The notes below the pieces were generated by a model. The model made no database searches. It worked only from the letters and a program-made list of their open reading frames with translations, and was not told the DNA's origin. A DNA stretch of 64,000 bases from CATQHS01 sp965203375 (GTDB lineage Bacteria > Actinomycetota > Acidimicrobiia > Acidimicrobiales > Aldehydirespiratoraceae). Positions within the stretch are counted from its first letter, which is position 1. Each line of letters begins with the position of its first letter. The stretch lies in assembly GCA_965203375.1 (NCBI GenBank), contig OZ241886.1, positions 434,001 to 498,000 of the forward strand, given 5' to 3'. The position numbers and the translations under genes are program-made. Below, one piece after another: positions 18,751-27,200 of this stretch.

Positions 18751-20196
18751 ATGTTCACTGAAACGGTGGAATGCATCAACGGGGGGCTGGCCCGGCTGCT
18801 GGAAGCGGTCCGGGCCGGGGACCTGCCGGTGGCGCAATTGAAGGACCTGATCGCGGCCAGCCGGTCCTGGGAGGCCAGGGTTGCCGCCCTGCAGACCGAC
18901 GCCGCCCGGTTGATCTCGGACCGGGAGGGACACGGCGACGGCGGGGCCTCGGTGCTGCGCGACCAGGCCGGCAAATCCAAGTCCCAGGCCCGCCGGAGCC
19001 TGGGTGCCGCCGAGGTTCTCGATGAGATGCCCTCGCTGCGCTCGTCGGTTGACTCCGGGGAAGTGTCGTTGGCCAACGCCGAGCGCCTGGCCGACGCGGC
19101 CCGGCGCACCGACCCTGAGGCGGTGGACTCTGCTTCTGATCTGTTGGCCATGGCCAAGGAACTGCCGCCGGACCGGTTCGCCCGCGAGGCCGGGGCCTGG
19201 GCACAGCGCCACCAGTCGGACCACGGTCACAACGACTGGATCAACAAGCGCCGCCGCCGGTACCTCAAGACCTGGAAGCAACAAGACGGCATGGTGCGCC
19301 TTGACGGCCTGTTGGACCCCGAGATCGGCACCCGCATCTGCAGCCGCCTACAAGACGCCGCCGAAGAGCTCCGCCGCCAAGACCAACAAACAGCCCGCAC
19401 CCGCGGCGCCGCGACCAGAGGCGGCGGCCCGGCCGACAGTGACAGCCCCGGCGAAAGCGAGAGCGGACGGTCATGGGACCAGCTCCGAGCCGACGCCCTC
19501 GATCGGCTCACATCCGGCACCGCCGACGACAAGGGACGCAGTGGCTCGGGCGGGCGGTCCAAGGCCGAGGTCATCGTGGTGGCCGACATCGGCGTGCTCA
19601 CCGGCGACGACCCCGCCGGGCGCTGCGAGATCCCCGGCACCGGCCCGGTCCCCCGCGCCGTGCTGGAGCGCATCGCCTGCGACGCCCAGCTCACCGGGCT
19701 CCTCTTCAGCGAAGGCAAACCGCTGCACCATGGAGCCTCGGTGCGCACCGCCACCACCGCCCAGTGGCGGATGCTCATCGCCCGCGATGGCGGCTGCGTC
19801 GGCTGCGGCGCCGAGCCCGGCCGATGCCAAGCCCACCACATCACCCCCTACGCCCGATTACGGCGAACCGACATCGAGAACCTCGTCCTCGTCTGCTGGC
19901 GCTGCCACCACAACATCCACGACCACCACTGGCGAGTCGTCCACCGCAACGGCAAACCGGCCCTCGAACCCCCCAACCCCCTGGCCCCGCCCGGCCCCGC
20001 CGACGGCCGACACCCCCACGACCAAAACCCCCGAGAACCCCGACGACTACGACCGGGCCGCAGCTCACAGTCGGGCCGCAGCCCGCAATCGGCCAGAGCC
20101 CGGGCCAAGCCGGCCCCGACTCGTCCCGGATCAGCCCACCCGGCCAACGACCCCGACCCGCTCCGGCTACCAGCCCCCGCCCTCTTCTCGGCCTGA
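18751..20196 (+). CDS. DUF222 / HNH endonuclease (13E12-repeat family)
   Basis: 481 aa, ATG start. Residues about 1-300 are the helical DUF222 region found next to HNH domains in actinobacteria (QARRSLGAAEVLDEMPSLR, VSLANAERLADAARRTDPEA). The HNH nuclease lies at about residues 345-395: GCVGCGAEPGRCQAHHITPYARLRRTDIENLVLVC, with two CxxC pairs for zinc and the His-His catalytic site. The C-terminal 90 residues are Pro/Arg-rich and low complexity. These multicopy genes behave like selfish or recombination-associated elements, but their role is not established. The roughly 250 bp upstream (18498-18750) turn AT-rich just before the start and likely contain its promoter. Three copies of a 70-bp repeat follow the stop. 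Confidence 0.88.
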   Translation: MFTETVECINGGLARLLEAVRAGDLPVAQLKDLIAASRSWEARVAALQTDAARLISDREGHGDGGASVLRDQAGKSKSQARRSLGAAEVLDEMPSLRSSVDSGEVSLANAERLADAARRTDPEAVDSASDLLAMAKELPPDRFAREAGAWAQRHQSDHGHNDWINKRRRRYLKTWKQQDGMVRLDGLLDPEIGTRICSRLQDAAEELRRQDQQTARTRGAATRGGGPADSDSPGESESGRSWDQLRADALDRLTSGTADDKGRSGSGGRSKAEVIVVADIGVLTGDDPAGRCEIPGTGPVPRAVLERIACDAQLTGLLFSEGKPLHHGASVRTATTAQWRMLIARDGGCVGCGAEPGRCQAHHITPYARLRRTDIENLVLVCWRCHHNIHDHHWRVVHRNGKPALEPPNPLAPPGPADGRHPHDQNPREPRRLRPGRSSQSGRSPQSARARAKPAPTRPGSAHPANDPDPLRLPAPALFSA

Positions 20197-20290
20197 CCAC
20201 AAGAACACCTGATCACAAGAACAGAGGTGTGACACCCCAAGCCAGGGCCAGGACGACGCAACCGCCCAAAGGGATATCCGCGGCCGGACC

Positions 20291-20458
20291 CGACAGCCGG
20301 GCAGGCCCATGCCATCTGGCCGCCGTCACCTCGTCGCCGGGGGCGACCGCCGCGGCAGGACGACAACCGGGCAGGCCCATGCCATCTGGCCGCCGTCACC
20401 TCGTCGCCGGGGGGACCGTCGCGGCGGGACCCGACAGCCGGGCAGGCCCATGCCATCC
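20291..20458. repeat. three tandem ~70-bp repeats after the DUF222/HNH gene
   Basis: Units start at 20291, 20361 and 20432 (the last one partial), each opening CGACARCCGGGCAGGCCCAT and continuing with a nearly identical 40-odd bases. They fill most of the 355-bp non-coding gap (20197-20551) between the HNH gene and the convergent lyase gene. I see no gene in this gap. The repeats are too long, and lack unique spacers, to be a CRISPR. Confidence 0.88.
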
Positions 20459-20551
20459 GCAGCCGTTACTAGATGGAGCCTTAAAGAGGTCCGAGCCGCC
20501 CGGCTATCCGTCGCCGAGGCTCCCGAGGCGATGGACCGGCTGGGCCTGGAG

Positions 20552-21934
20552 TTACGGCTGCAAATCGTTTTCGCAGGCTGGCTCTCGGCCGGACAGCACT
20601 TGGTCGACGATCTGGGCGGAGAGGCCCAGGTAGCTCTCGGGTCGCAACATCTCGGCCCGCTCGTCGGCGGTCAGCAGGCTGGTCGCAGTCTCGTCGTCGG
20701 CCAGGGCTTGTTCGAAGCTCTGCCCTGAGGCCCGGGCCGATCTCACCAGCTCGGTGACCAGCTCGTGGGCCCTCGCTCGGCCCAAGGCTGGGGCCAGGGC
20801 CATCATCACCCGCTCGGCGTTGATCGCTCCGCCGGTCAGACCCAGGTTGGCGGCCATGCGCTCGGGGTCGACGGCCAGATCGGCGTAGATCCGGCCGGTG
20901 TGGCGCAGCGCCCCGGCGGTCAGCATCGCCGCCTCGCTCAGCGCCAGCCACTCAGCGGCCCAAGTGGACATGTCCCGCTCGTGGCTGCCGCCCATGGTGT
21001 CCAGCAGCACCGCGGGATGCTGGCGGGCCGCCCGGGCGAGGGCCACCACCACCTCGGCCATCATCGGGTTGGCCTTCTGGGGCATGGTCGAGGAGCCGAC
21101 GCTGCGGTCCGTGCTCGGCTCGGCCGCCTCGGCGATCTCGGTGCGTTGCAGCTCGATCACCTCGCGGACCATCCGCCCGCAGGTGGCGGTGACCGCGGCC
21201 ATGGCGAAGCCGGCCTCGGCCAGGCGGTCCCGGGCCGGGTGCCACGGGGCGGACGGGGTGCCGAGCCCGAGCCGCCGGCAGAACCGCTCCTGCAGCTCGA
21301 GCCCCCGGTCCCCGAACGACGCCAGCGTCCCGGCCGCCCCGCCGAGCTGGCCCACCAGCACCCGGGGCCCGATCTCGTCGAGGCGGCTCCGGTGGCGGCG
21401 CAGCTCGTCGAGCATCACCGCCAGCTTGAGCCCGAACGTGATGGGCACGGCGTGCTGGCCATGGGTGCGCCCGCTCATGGGCGTGTCCCGGTGCCGCCGG
21501 GCCAGACCCTCCAGCGCGCCCTCCAGCCTGGCCAGATCCTCGTCGATCAGAGCGAAGGCGCCGCGCAGCGCCAACACGACGGCCGTGTCGGTGATGTCCT
21601 GAGTGGTGGCCCCCCAGTGCAGCCACCCGGCCGCGTCGGGTGACAGCCGCCGGCCGAACTCGTCGAGGAAGGGGATCAGCGGATGGCCGGAGTCGGCCAG
21701 GCGGTCTCGCAGCGGCTCGTAGTCGGCCACTGCGAACGCCTCGGCCGCCCGGCCGATCTCGTCGGCTGCCGATTGCGGGACCATCCCCATCTCGGCCTGG
21801 GCGCCGGCCAGGGCCGCCTCAACTCTGGCCCAGCCGCTCAGCACGGCGTCGTCGGAGAAGACGGCCCGCATCTCAGGGGTGCTGAACTGGTCCCGGAACA
21901 GGCGCGAATCGAAGAGACCGGCGTGCGAAGTCAT
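20552..21934 (-). CDS. fumarase/adenylosuccinate-lyase superfamily (PcaB/PurB-like) lyase
   Basis: 460 aa, ATG start. The superfamily signature is GSSTMPQKANPM at about residues 276-287; the two other conserved blocks are LHWGATTQDITDT and MSGRTHGQHAVPITFG. A C-terminal ADSL_C-like segment (RPESYLGLSAQIVDQVL) is present. The overall pattern fits the 3-carboxy-cis,cis-muconate cycloisomerase / adenylosuccinate lyase branch. No other purine or protocatechuate gene is nearby, so the true substrate is open; a related beta-elimination on a succinyl-type adduct is equally possible. It diverges from the SDR gene at 22202. Confidence 0.82.
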   Translation of the reverse strand: MTSHAGLFDSRLFRDQFSTPEMRAVFSDDAVLSGWARVEAALAGAQAEMGMVPQSAADEIGRAAEAFAVADYEPLRDRLADSGHPLIPFLDEFGRRLSPDAAGWLHWGATTQDITDTAVVLALRGAFALIDEDLARLEGALEGLARRHRDTPMSGRTHGQHAVPITFGLKLAVMLDELRRHRSRLDEIGPRVLVGQLGGAAGTLASFGDRGLELQERFCRRLGLGTPSAPWHPARDRLAEAGFAMAAVTATCGRMVREVIELQRTEIAEAAEPSTDRSVGSSTMPQKANPMMAEVVVALARAARQHPAVLLDTMGGSHERDMSTWAAEWLALSEAAMLTAGALRHTGRIYADLAVDPERMAANLGLTGGAINAERVMMALAPALGRARAHELVTELVRSARASGQSFEQALADDETATSLLTADERAEMLRPESYLGLSAQIVDQVLSGREPACENDLQP

Positions 21935-22201
21935 GGGAAAACCGCCCTGGGCCGGGCCGGCCGCGGCGCCGGATCAAGGCCCGTGATCGGACGCCGACGG
22001 TAGCACCGGCCCGAGCCGGAACCCCGGCTGGCCCTTGAAGCGCAGGGGCGCCGCCGAGGCTGGCTGAGGTCACGTGCCGCCGTGCTAACAGCGGGATGCT
22101 GGCCCCCTGAGGCGCAGGGTGCCGGCCGAGGCTGGCCGAGAGGGCCTTCGGGTAGCATCGCCCCGGATTCGAGCGGCCGGCCCAGCCGGACGGAGATGCG
22201 C

Positions 22202-22993
22202 ATGGTTGGCCTGGACGGACGCAACGCCTTCGTCACCGGAGCGGGCGGCGGCATAGGCCGGGCAGTGGTGCGGGCGCTGGCCGCCGCGGGCGCCAACGTC
22301 GCCGCCGCCGACCTCTCCGAGGCCGCCGCCGAGGCCAGCGCGGCGGAGGCCCGGGCTCTGGGGGTGTCCGCCTCCGCCCACGCCCTGGACGTCTCTGAGC
22401 CCGGCGGGATCGCCGAGGCCATCGACGCGGCGGCCGAGCGGCTGGGGGCGCTGTCGCTGGGAGTGACCTGCGCCGGGGTGATCGAGGTGGCGCCGGCGCT
22501 GGATCTGACCGAGCGCCAGTGGGACCGGACCCTGGGGGTGAACCTCAAGGGCACCTTCTTCGTCCTCCAAGAGCTGGCCCGTCGGTTCCGGGCCGTCGGT
22601 GCTGGTGCCGTGATCGACGGCCGGCTGGTGGCGGTGGCGTCGGTGGCGGGCCGGTCGGGCCGCGCCGACGCGCTGGACTACGCCGCCTCCAAGGCCGGCG
22701 TGATCAGCGTGGTCCGGTCGCTGGCGCTGGCGGTAGCCCCCGACATCCGGGTCAACGCGGTGTGCCCCGGCGTGGTCGATACCCCCATGACCGAGGCCAT
22801 ACACTCCCACCGGTCTGCCGAGACGGGCCTGACCGTGCAGGAGTCGATGAACGAGATGACCGGCCGCATCCCCCTGGGGGCCATGGCCACTTCCGAGCAG
22901 GTGGCCTCGGTGGTCGCGTTCCTGCTCTCCGACGAGGCCGGCCACGTCACCGGGCAGTCGATCAACGTGTGCGGCGGCTTGGAGCGGGACTGA
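22202..22993 (+). CDS. short-chain dehydrogenase/reductase
   Basis: 263 aa from the ATG at 22202 (MVGLDGRNAFVTGAG), preferred over ATG 22196 because CGGAG ends 6 nt upstream; the longer open frame to 22082 is rejected. Classical SDR features are the Rossmann motif TGAGGGIG, the NNAG-equivalent VTCAGVIE, the catalytic DYAASK pair and PDIRVNAVCPGVVDTPM. DLSEAA after strand 2 suggests NAD(H) preference through Asp. It lies 67 bp upstream of a VOC-family gene on the same strand. Substrate unknown. Confidence 0.87.
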   Translation: MVGLDGRNAFVTGAGGGIGRAVVRALAAAGANVAAADLSEAAAEASAAEARALGVSASAHALDVSEPGGIAEAIDAAAERLGALSLGVTCAGVIEVAPALDLTERQWDRTLGVNLKGTFFVLQELARRFRAVGAGAVIDGRLVAVASVAGRSGRADALDYAASKAGVISVVRSLALAVAPDIRVNAVCPGVVDTPMTEAIHSHRSAETGLTVQESMNEMTGRIPLGAMATSEQVASVVAFLLSDEAGHVTGQSINVCGGLERD

Positions 22994-23060
22994 CCGAGAC
23001 CGGCCGAGCGGGCCGCCTCTCCTGAGGGGCTGTCGGCGGAACGGCGAAAGCGAGGGAGCC

Positions 23061-23528
23061 ATGACCATGTTGAGCGGAGCGGTCCATGTGGGCTTCACCG
23101 TCCGAGACGTCAAAGCCGCCACCGAGTTCTACCGGGCGCTGTTCGAGTCCGAGCCCGAGGTCCGCCGCATCTACGAGGCCCCCTACACCGGCGAGCAGGT
23201 CGGCTACCCGGGGGCGAGGCTTGATGTGGCCATATTCAAGGTGCCCGGCTCCGATTTCCGCATGGAGTTGATCGAGTACCTCGACCCCCGGGGCGAGCCG
23301 GTGGACATCGAGACCAAGAACCCCGGCACCGCCCACCTGTGCCTGCGAACCGACGACCTGCACGCCGCCTACGACCGGATGATCGACTTGGGGGCCACCG
23401 CCCGCAGCCCGGCGCCGGTACGCATCACCTCCGGCCCCAACGAAGGCCGCCATGTCTGCTACTTCCGCGACCCCGAGGGCCTAACCATCGAACTGCTCGA
23501 AATGGCCAGGGCTCCAGTCCCGGCCTGA
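23061..23528 (+). CDS. VOC / glyoxalase-fold metalloenzyme, methylmalonyl-CoA-epimerase-like
   Basis: 155 aa, ATG start with GCGAGGGAG upstream. Two beta-alpha-beta-beta-beta modules are visible. The first starts HVGFTVRDVKAATEFYRALF and ends with FRMELIEY; the second starts AHLCLRTDDLHAAYDRM and ends YFRDPEGLTIELLEM. The His/Glu pairs give the standard four metal-ligand positions. Such enzymes include epimerases, dioxygenases and glyoxalases; the ordering resembles methylmalonyl-CoA epimerase but the length and loops fit generic VOC proteins. Probably co-transcribed with the SDR gene. Confidence 0.8.
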   Translation: MTMLSGAVHVGFTVRDVKAATEFYRALFESEPEVRRIYEAPYTGEQVGYPGARLDVAIFKVPGSDFRMELIEYLDPRGEPVDIETKNPGTAHLCLRTDDLHAAYDRMIDLGATARSPAPVRITSGPNEGRHVCYFRDPEGLTIELLEMARAPVPA

Positions 23529-23625
23529 GCTAGACGACTCGACAGAGCCGAAGTTGCCGCAGAACTCCATTCTCAATGCCGCTCTTCATCGCGCATAGCG
23601 AGCAGCTCCGACGCCTCGGGTCTGA

Positions 23626-24801
23626 TCAGAACTGGTTGGCTATGCGGAGGGCGATGATGGAGCCGACGGTGGCGGAGAGGGCTGTTGCCAGCCACATCAG
23701 CGGGTAGCCGGACTGCTCGATCAGCACGCCGGTGACGAGCGGGGCCAGGAACACGCCGACGTAGATGCCCATCTGGGTGACTCCGGTGGCGGTACCGGCC
23801 GCGTCGGGGTTGGTGCGGACGATCCCGAAGTTGGTGAACGCGGGCCAGATCCAGCCGCCGCCGAAGGCCAGCAGGGTGAAGGCCACATGCGGCCCCGGCG
23901 CCCGCAGGGCTAGGGCGGCGATGGACGCGGCGCCGACGAGTCCGGTCAGCCCGGCCAGCCGGAACGGCGGCTGGCGCATGGTGTCGGACCAGTAGCCGCC
24001 GGCCAGCCTGAGCGCGATCCCGAGGCCCGCTCCAATCCCGAGGAACAGCCCGGCCGGGCCCGGGCCCAGCCCGGCGTCCACCCCGGAGCCGACCGTCCAG
24101 GCGTTGAGCGTCCCGGCGCTGAACGACAGAAACCCGCCGGCCACCGCGGCCAGCACCAGGGCCCGGAACGAGGAGACCGGCCGGGCGGCGGTCCGGGCCC
24201 GGGACCCGGTCGGGGCCGACTCGATGGCGGCCCGCACCACCGGCACCGCGGCCACGGCCAGGGCGGCCCCGGTGACGTAGGCCCATCGCCAGCCGACGGT
24301 GAGGGCCAGCCCGGGCACCGCGAACCCGGCCAGCAGCGATGCGGTCGGCATCCCGGACTGCTTGGCCGACACGGCCAGGCCCAGCCGGGGCAGCTCGGCC
24401 CGGGCCAGGGCCAGGTTGACCGCGGTCTGGTTGGCGGCGTTGGCCCATCCGGCGATCACCAGAAAGCCGATGACCGCGGGGAACGACCGGGCCGTGGCGG
24501 CCAGGGCGACTTGGACGACGGCGGTGACGGCCAGGGCCGCGGTCATCTGGTTGGCGGGCCCGATCCGCTGGGCCAGCCGCCCCAGCAGTATCGACCCCAC
24601 GGTGGCGGCCAGAAAGAACGACCCCAGCCCCCACCCGTAGACCGCCTCAGACACCCCCATCTCGCCGCTGATCTGCACCGACAGCGAGCCAACGAGAAAT
24701 CCAGGGAAGATGGTAGAAACCGTGGCCATGACCGTCGCACCGACCACAATCCCCGGATACCCGCCATACCTGGCCGCCCCACCTCGACTTGAATCAGTCA
24801 T
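23626..24801 (-). CDS. MFS transporter (12 TM)
   Basis: 391 aa, ATG start, with about 12 hydrophobic helices. The N-terminal helix 1 region and the post-helix-2 loop (SILLGRLAQRIGPANQ) are MFS-like, and the middle WVLATA-type insertions of 14-TM pumps are absent. Possible ligands include organic anions or drugs; nothing specific is visible. The start codon lies within an inverted repeat CAGTCA-GATA-TGACTG, and a second one sits just upstream. Converges on the VOC gene. Confidence 0.85.
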   Translation of the reverse strand: MTDSSRGGAARYGGYPGIVVGATVMATVSTIFPGFLVGSLSVQISGEMGVSEAVYGWGLGSFFLAATVGSILLGRLAQRIGPANQMTAALAVTAVVQVALAATARSFPAVIGFLVIAGWANAANQTAVNLALARAELPRLGLAVSAKQSGMPTASLLAGFAVPGLALTVGWRWAYVTGAALAVAAVPVVRAAIESAPTGSRARTAARPVSSFRALVLAAVAGGFLSFSAGTLNAWTVGSGVDAGLGPGPAGLFLGIGAGLGIALRLAGGYWSDTMRQPPFRLAGLTGLVGAASIAALALRAPGPHVAFTLLAFGGGWIWPAFTNFGIVRTNPDAAGTATGVTQMGIYVGVFLAPLVTGVLIEQSGYPLMWLATALSATVGSIIALRIANQF

Positions 24802-24820
24802 ATCTGACTGAACTCGTTCA
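24795..24820. promoter_or_regulatory. two inverted repeats over the MFS start codon
   Basis: 24795-24810 reads, on the coding strand, CAGTCA-GATA-TGACTG and contains the ATG itself. 24809-24820 is TGAAC-TC-GTTCA. Either could be a repressor operator or a weak mRNA hairpin occluding the start. The 98-bp gap to the AAA ATPase gene is AT-rich and should hold the promoter. Confidence 0.3.
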
Positions 24821-24899
24821 ACTCAAGATAATAACTGAAGCTCGGGGTATTTTTGAAGCATCTACAATACTGGTATGACATTTAATCCTTCGGCTAAAC

Positions 24900-26474
24900 T
24901 CATCTGAGCGATAATTCTTCAAGACGATTAGCGATCTTTGCATAGCTGTTATGAGTTCCTATCGCAACATCGTCGAACCCAGTGTCAAAGCCTCCGTAGT
25001 CAGTACTGAAGCATATTTCTTCAACAACCGACCCCTTTGGCCTTTTCTTAGGTACAAAGAGCCAAGCACCTACTTCATGAGGGTTGAGTGCGTATTTAGC
25101 TCCAGCTATTCCTTCTCTTTGTGATTTTGGAAGACGCGATAGATATACCAAGTTAGCTAACTCTTCCAGTACCCACTCACTGTGTGTTGTGATGATGACA
25201 CGGATGCCAGCTTTCACTGCTGCCGCTAAGTGTCGAGTAAACTCAACCTGCATGCCTGGATGAAGATGAGATTCAGGCTCCTCAATGATCAACACCTCAC
25301 CAGGTCGCACGACATGTCTAAGATATAAAACTACTGGAGCTAGTTCTGACACCGTAGAAGATGTGTTTATCAATCTTATATTGTCATGTTTCCAGTCTAT
25401 CGGTCGATAGAAGAATCTAGGGTAGCCTACTTTTGATCTTTCGACGATCACTTCACCATGCAAAATATCCTTCTCGATTTTCGTAGCTATTTTGCCACTT
25501 GGGTTCTTTATTTTCTTGTCTCCTAATCCGATAAGCTGGTCTAGAAAGTCAGCTAAGACTCCTGAGAGTTGGGGTAGGAGTGTGTCGTACTGGGGTCCAG
25601 CACGGGGTGTCTGAGCGATGAGTGACCTGACCACGACTTCGTTTGCGTGCAATAGACCTGTGCGGTCAGCCGGAAGATAGTAAGCTGTACAAGTTAAGGG
25701 GTTGACAATGGAAGAACCGACGGCCTCTGTTAGCATAGTTAGTATCGATCTCACCAGATACTGAGATTTTTCATCGCCACTTCTTAGCTCGTCAAAAGAC
25801 AGATTCGTGGAGCGTTGAATCATACGGTGAAATGTAAGTGCATATTCTTCGAGTAAGCCCAAAGGTACAGCTTTTGGTATATCAGATGTTATATCTGATT
25901 GCGTGCCTTTAATGGTAAGCTGATATCTAAATGGTTGATCCTTAAAGTTCGGAGTAATAGAACGGTCTATGACAACCGATGCCCCGCTGCTGATCCGGTT
26001 ACGAACTAGACCTCCGGTGTCTTCAACTCCGAACTCCCAAGCGACTGTATCATTCCACGTTTCATTTTGCGATGATATATGGTTGAGCCGAGGACGAACT
26101 ATATCAGCAACAATTGTAGGCAGAATAGTGACAGGATCTTTGGAAACGACAGGATCTTTGGAAACAATATTTTCAGATTGTAAGGTTGTATGATCAATCC
26201 AATCACGTAAGATTTTAAATTGTTTGGGAGAGATAGTTAGATCTTCAGATCCATATCTTCTGCTGAAGACAGTTCGATCCATATATCCATAACGAAGGGA
26301 TTCAATCCGGCGGCCGCTGAAGAATTTGTGGAGTGCGTAGATCAGGATTGCCAGGTAGGACTTGCCGGTGTTGCTGGGGCCGACGAAGACGGTCAGGGGG
26401 CGCAGGTCGATTTCGGCCTTGGCGATCGGGCCGAAGTTGGTGACGCTCAGCTTCAGGTTCTCTTGCTCGTCCAT
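24900..26474 (-). CDS. AAA ATPase of the RecF/OLD-like class, AT-rich
   Basis: About 524 aa from the ATG at 26474, which has GGAGG 7 nt upstream; a TTG seven codons earlier is rejected. Walker A is VGPSNTGKS at residues 32-39 and Walker B VLIIEEPESHLHPGMQ, followed by an H-loop (VIITTHSEWVLEEL). An ABC-like signature (SSTVSELAPVVLYLRH) precedes it. No TOPRIM or other nuclease domain follows, unlike full OLD proteins. Stand-alone ATPases of this type occur in anti-phage and toxin modules. Composition changes sharply near 26320: the first 50 or so codons are GC-rich like the host, the rest is AT-rich. It sits 22 bp downstream of the PemK-like gene. Confidence 0.85.
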   Translation of the reverse strand: MDEQENLKLSVTNFGPIAKAEIDLRPLTVFVGPSNTGKSYLAILIYALHKFFSGRRIESLRYGYMDRTVFSRRYGSEDLTISPKQFKILRDWIDHTTLQSENIVSKDPVVSKDPVTILPTIVADIVRPRLNHISSQNETWNDTVAWEFGVEDTGGLVRNRISSGASVVIDRSITPNFKDQPFRYQLTIKGTQSDITSDIPKAVPLGLLEEYALTFHRMIQRSTNLSFDELRSGDEKSQYLVRSILTMLTEAVGSSIVNPLTCTAYYLPADRTGLLHANEVVVRSLIAQTPRAGPQYDTLLPQLSGVLADFLDQLIGLGDKKIKNPSGKIATKIEKDILHGEVIVERSKVGYPRFFYRPIDWKHDNIRLINTSSTVSELAPVVLYLRHVVRPGEVLIIEEPESHLHPGMQVEFTRHLAAAVKAGIRVIITTHSEWVLEELANLVYLSRLPKSQREGIAGAKYALNPHEVGAWLFVPKKRPKGSVVEEICFSTDYGGFDTGFDDVAIGTHNSYAKIANRLEELSLR

Positions 26475-26496
26475 GACCGGGCCTCCGGTCTGCAAT

Positions 26497-27072
26497 CTAC
26501 CGGAGCAGATGCCGATCGGCGGGGGAGAGGGAACCCCAAGGGGTGCCGATCTCGGTTTTGGCCACCAGGGTGTCGTCGTGGCTCAGGGCTGAGCCGGGGG
26601 CCAGGCCGGCCTGCCCGGGGTCTTGTAGGCGGCGGCCTCTGCCCTCGGTGTTGCGGCTGTACACGGCCCTCACCACCACGGCATCGTCTTCCACCCGCAC
26701 CACCACTGCGGGGCGGCGTTTGGACTCGCGCCCGGGGTCGCCGGGGTCTCGGGCCGAGAACGGGATCTCGGCGCTGACTACTGCGCCCGGCTCCAGATCA
26801 CGGCTCGGGGGCAGGTTCAGCGGTTCGCCGTTCAACAGCACCGGGTCGTCGGGGTCGATCCCCGATCCGGCCGGGTCGGTTGCCGGGCCGATTATCTCGA
26901 CGCCCTTGAAGGTTTGGCGTACCCGCATTTCCACCGTCTGCCCGCTGCGCCAGTCCGGGTCCACCCAATCGGGGTCGAGCGGCTGAGACTCGCCTTTCGG
27001 CGGTCGCCAGTACCACACGCCCCTCGGGTCGGGGCCCGACACCACCCCGGCCTCGATCCGCTCCGTGGTCAC
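26497..27072 (-). CDS. PemK/MazF-like domain protein
   Basis: 191 aa, GTG start. The C-terminal 100 residues read like a PemK/MazF barrel: GAVVSAEIPFSARD, then KRRPAVVVRVEDDAVVVRAV, then GLAPGSALSHDDTLV and IGTPWGSLSPADRHLL, the usual order of toxin strands and the terminal IG.LS..D motif. The N-terminal half (WYWRPPKGESQPLD, VEMRVRQTFKGVEIIG) is a separate, unrecognised domain. MazF-like toxins are mRNA interferases, but no antitoxin gene is adjacent. It lies just upstream of the AAA ATPase gene, so the two may form one module. Function as a toxin is uncertain. Confidence 0.6.
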   Translation of the reverse strand: MTTERIEAGVVSGPDPRGVWYWRPPKGESQPLDPDWVDPDWRSGQTVEMRVRQTFKGVEIIGPATDPAGSGIDPDDPVLLNGEPLNLPPSRDLEPGAVVSAEIPFSARDPGDPGRESKRRPAVVVRVEDDAVVVRAVYSRNTEGRGRRLQDPGQAGLAPGSALSHDDTLVAKTEIGTPWGSLSPADRHLLR

Positions 27073-27200
27073 GGGGCTGTCGTCCTCGCCCTGATCCGCT
27101 CTGCTGTCACTAGGCCGCCGTTCTCGCTTCAGCCGTCTCTGTCCTCATCAGGCCTCTGTCTTCGTTGTCACTGGGCTGTTCCCCCGACCATCCAGAAGGC

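Noticed and set aside
20291..20458. CRISPR-like array
   Set aside because: Only three units, about 70 bp, without distinct spacers and no cas genes in the window.
20552..21934. Assigning purB or pcaB
   Set aside because: Superfamily signature is clear but context has neither purine nor protocatechuate genes.
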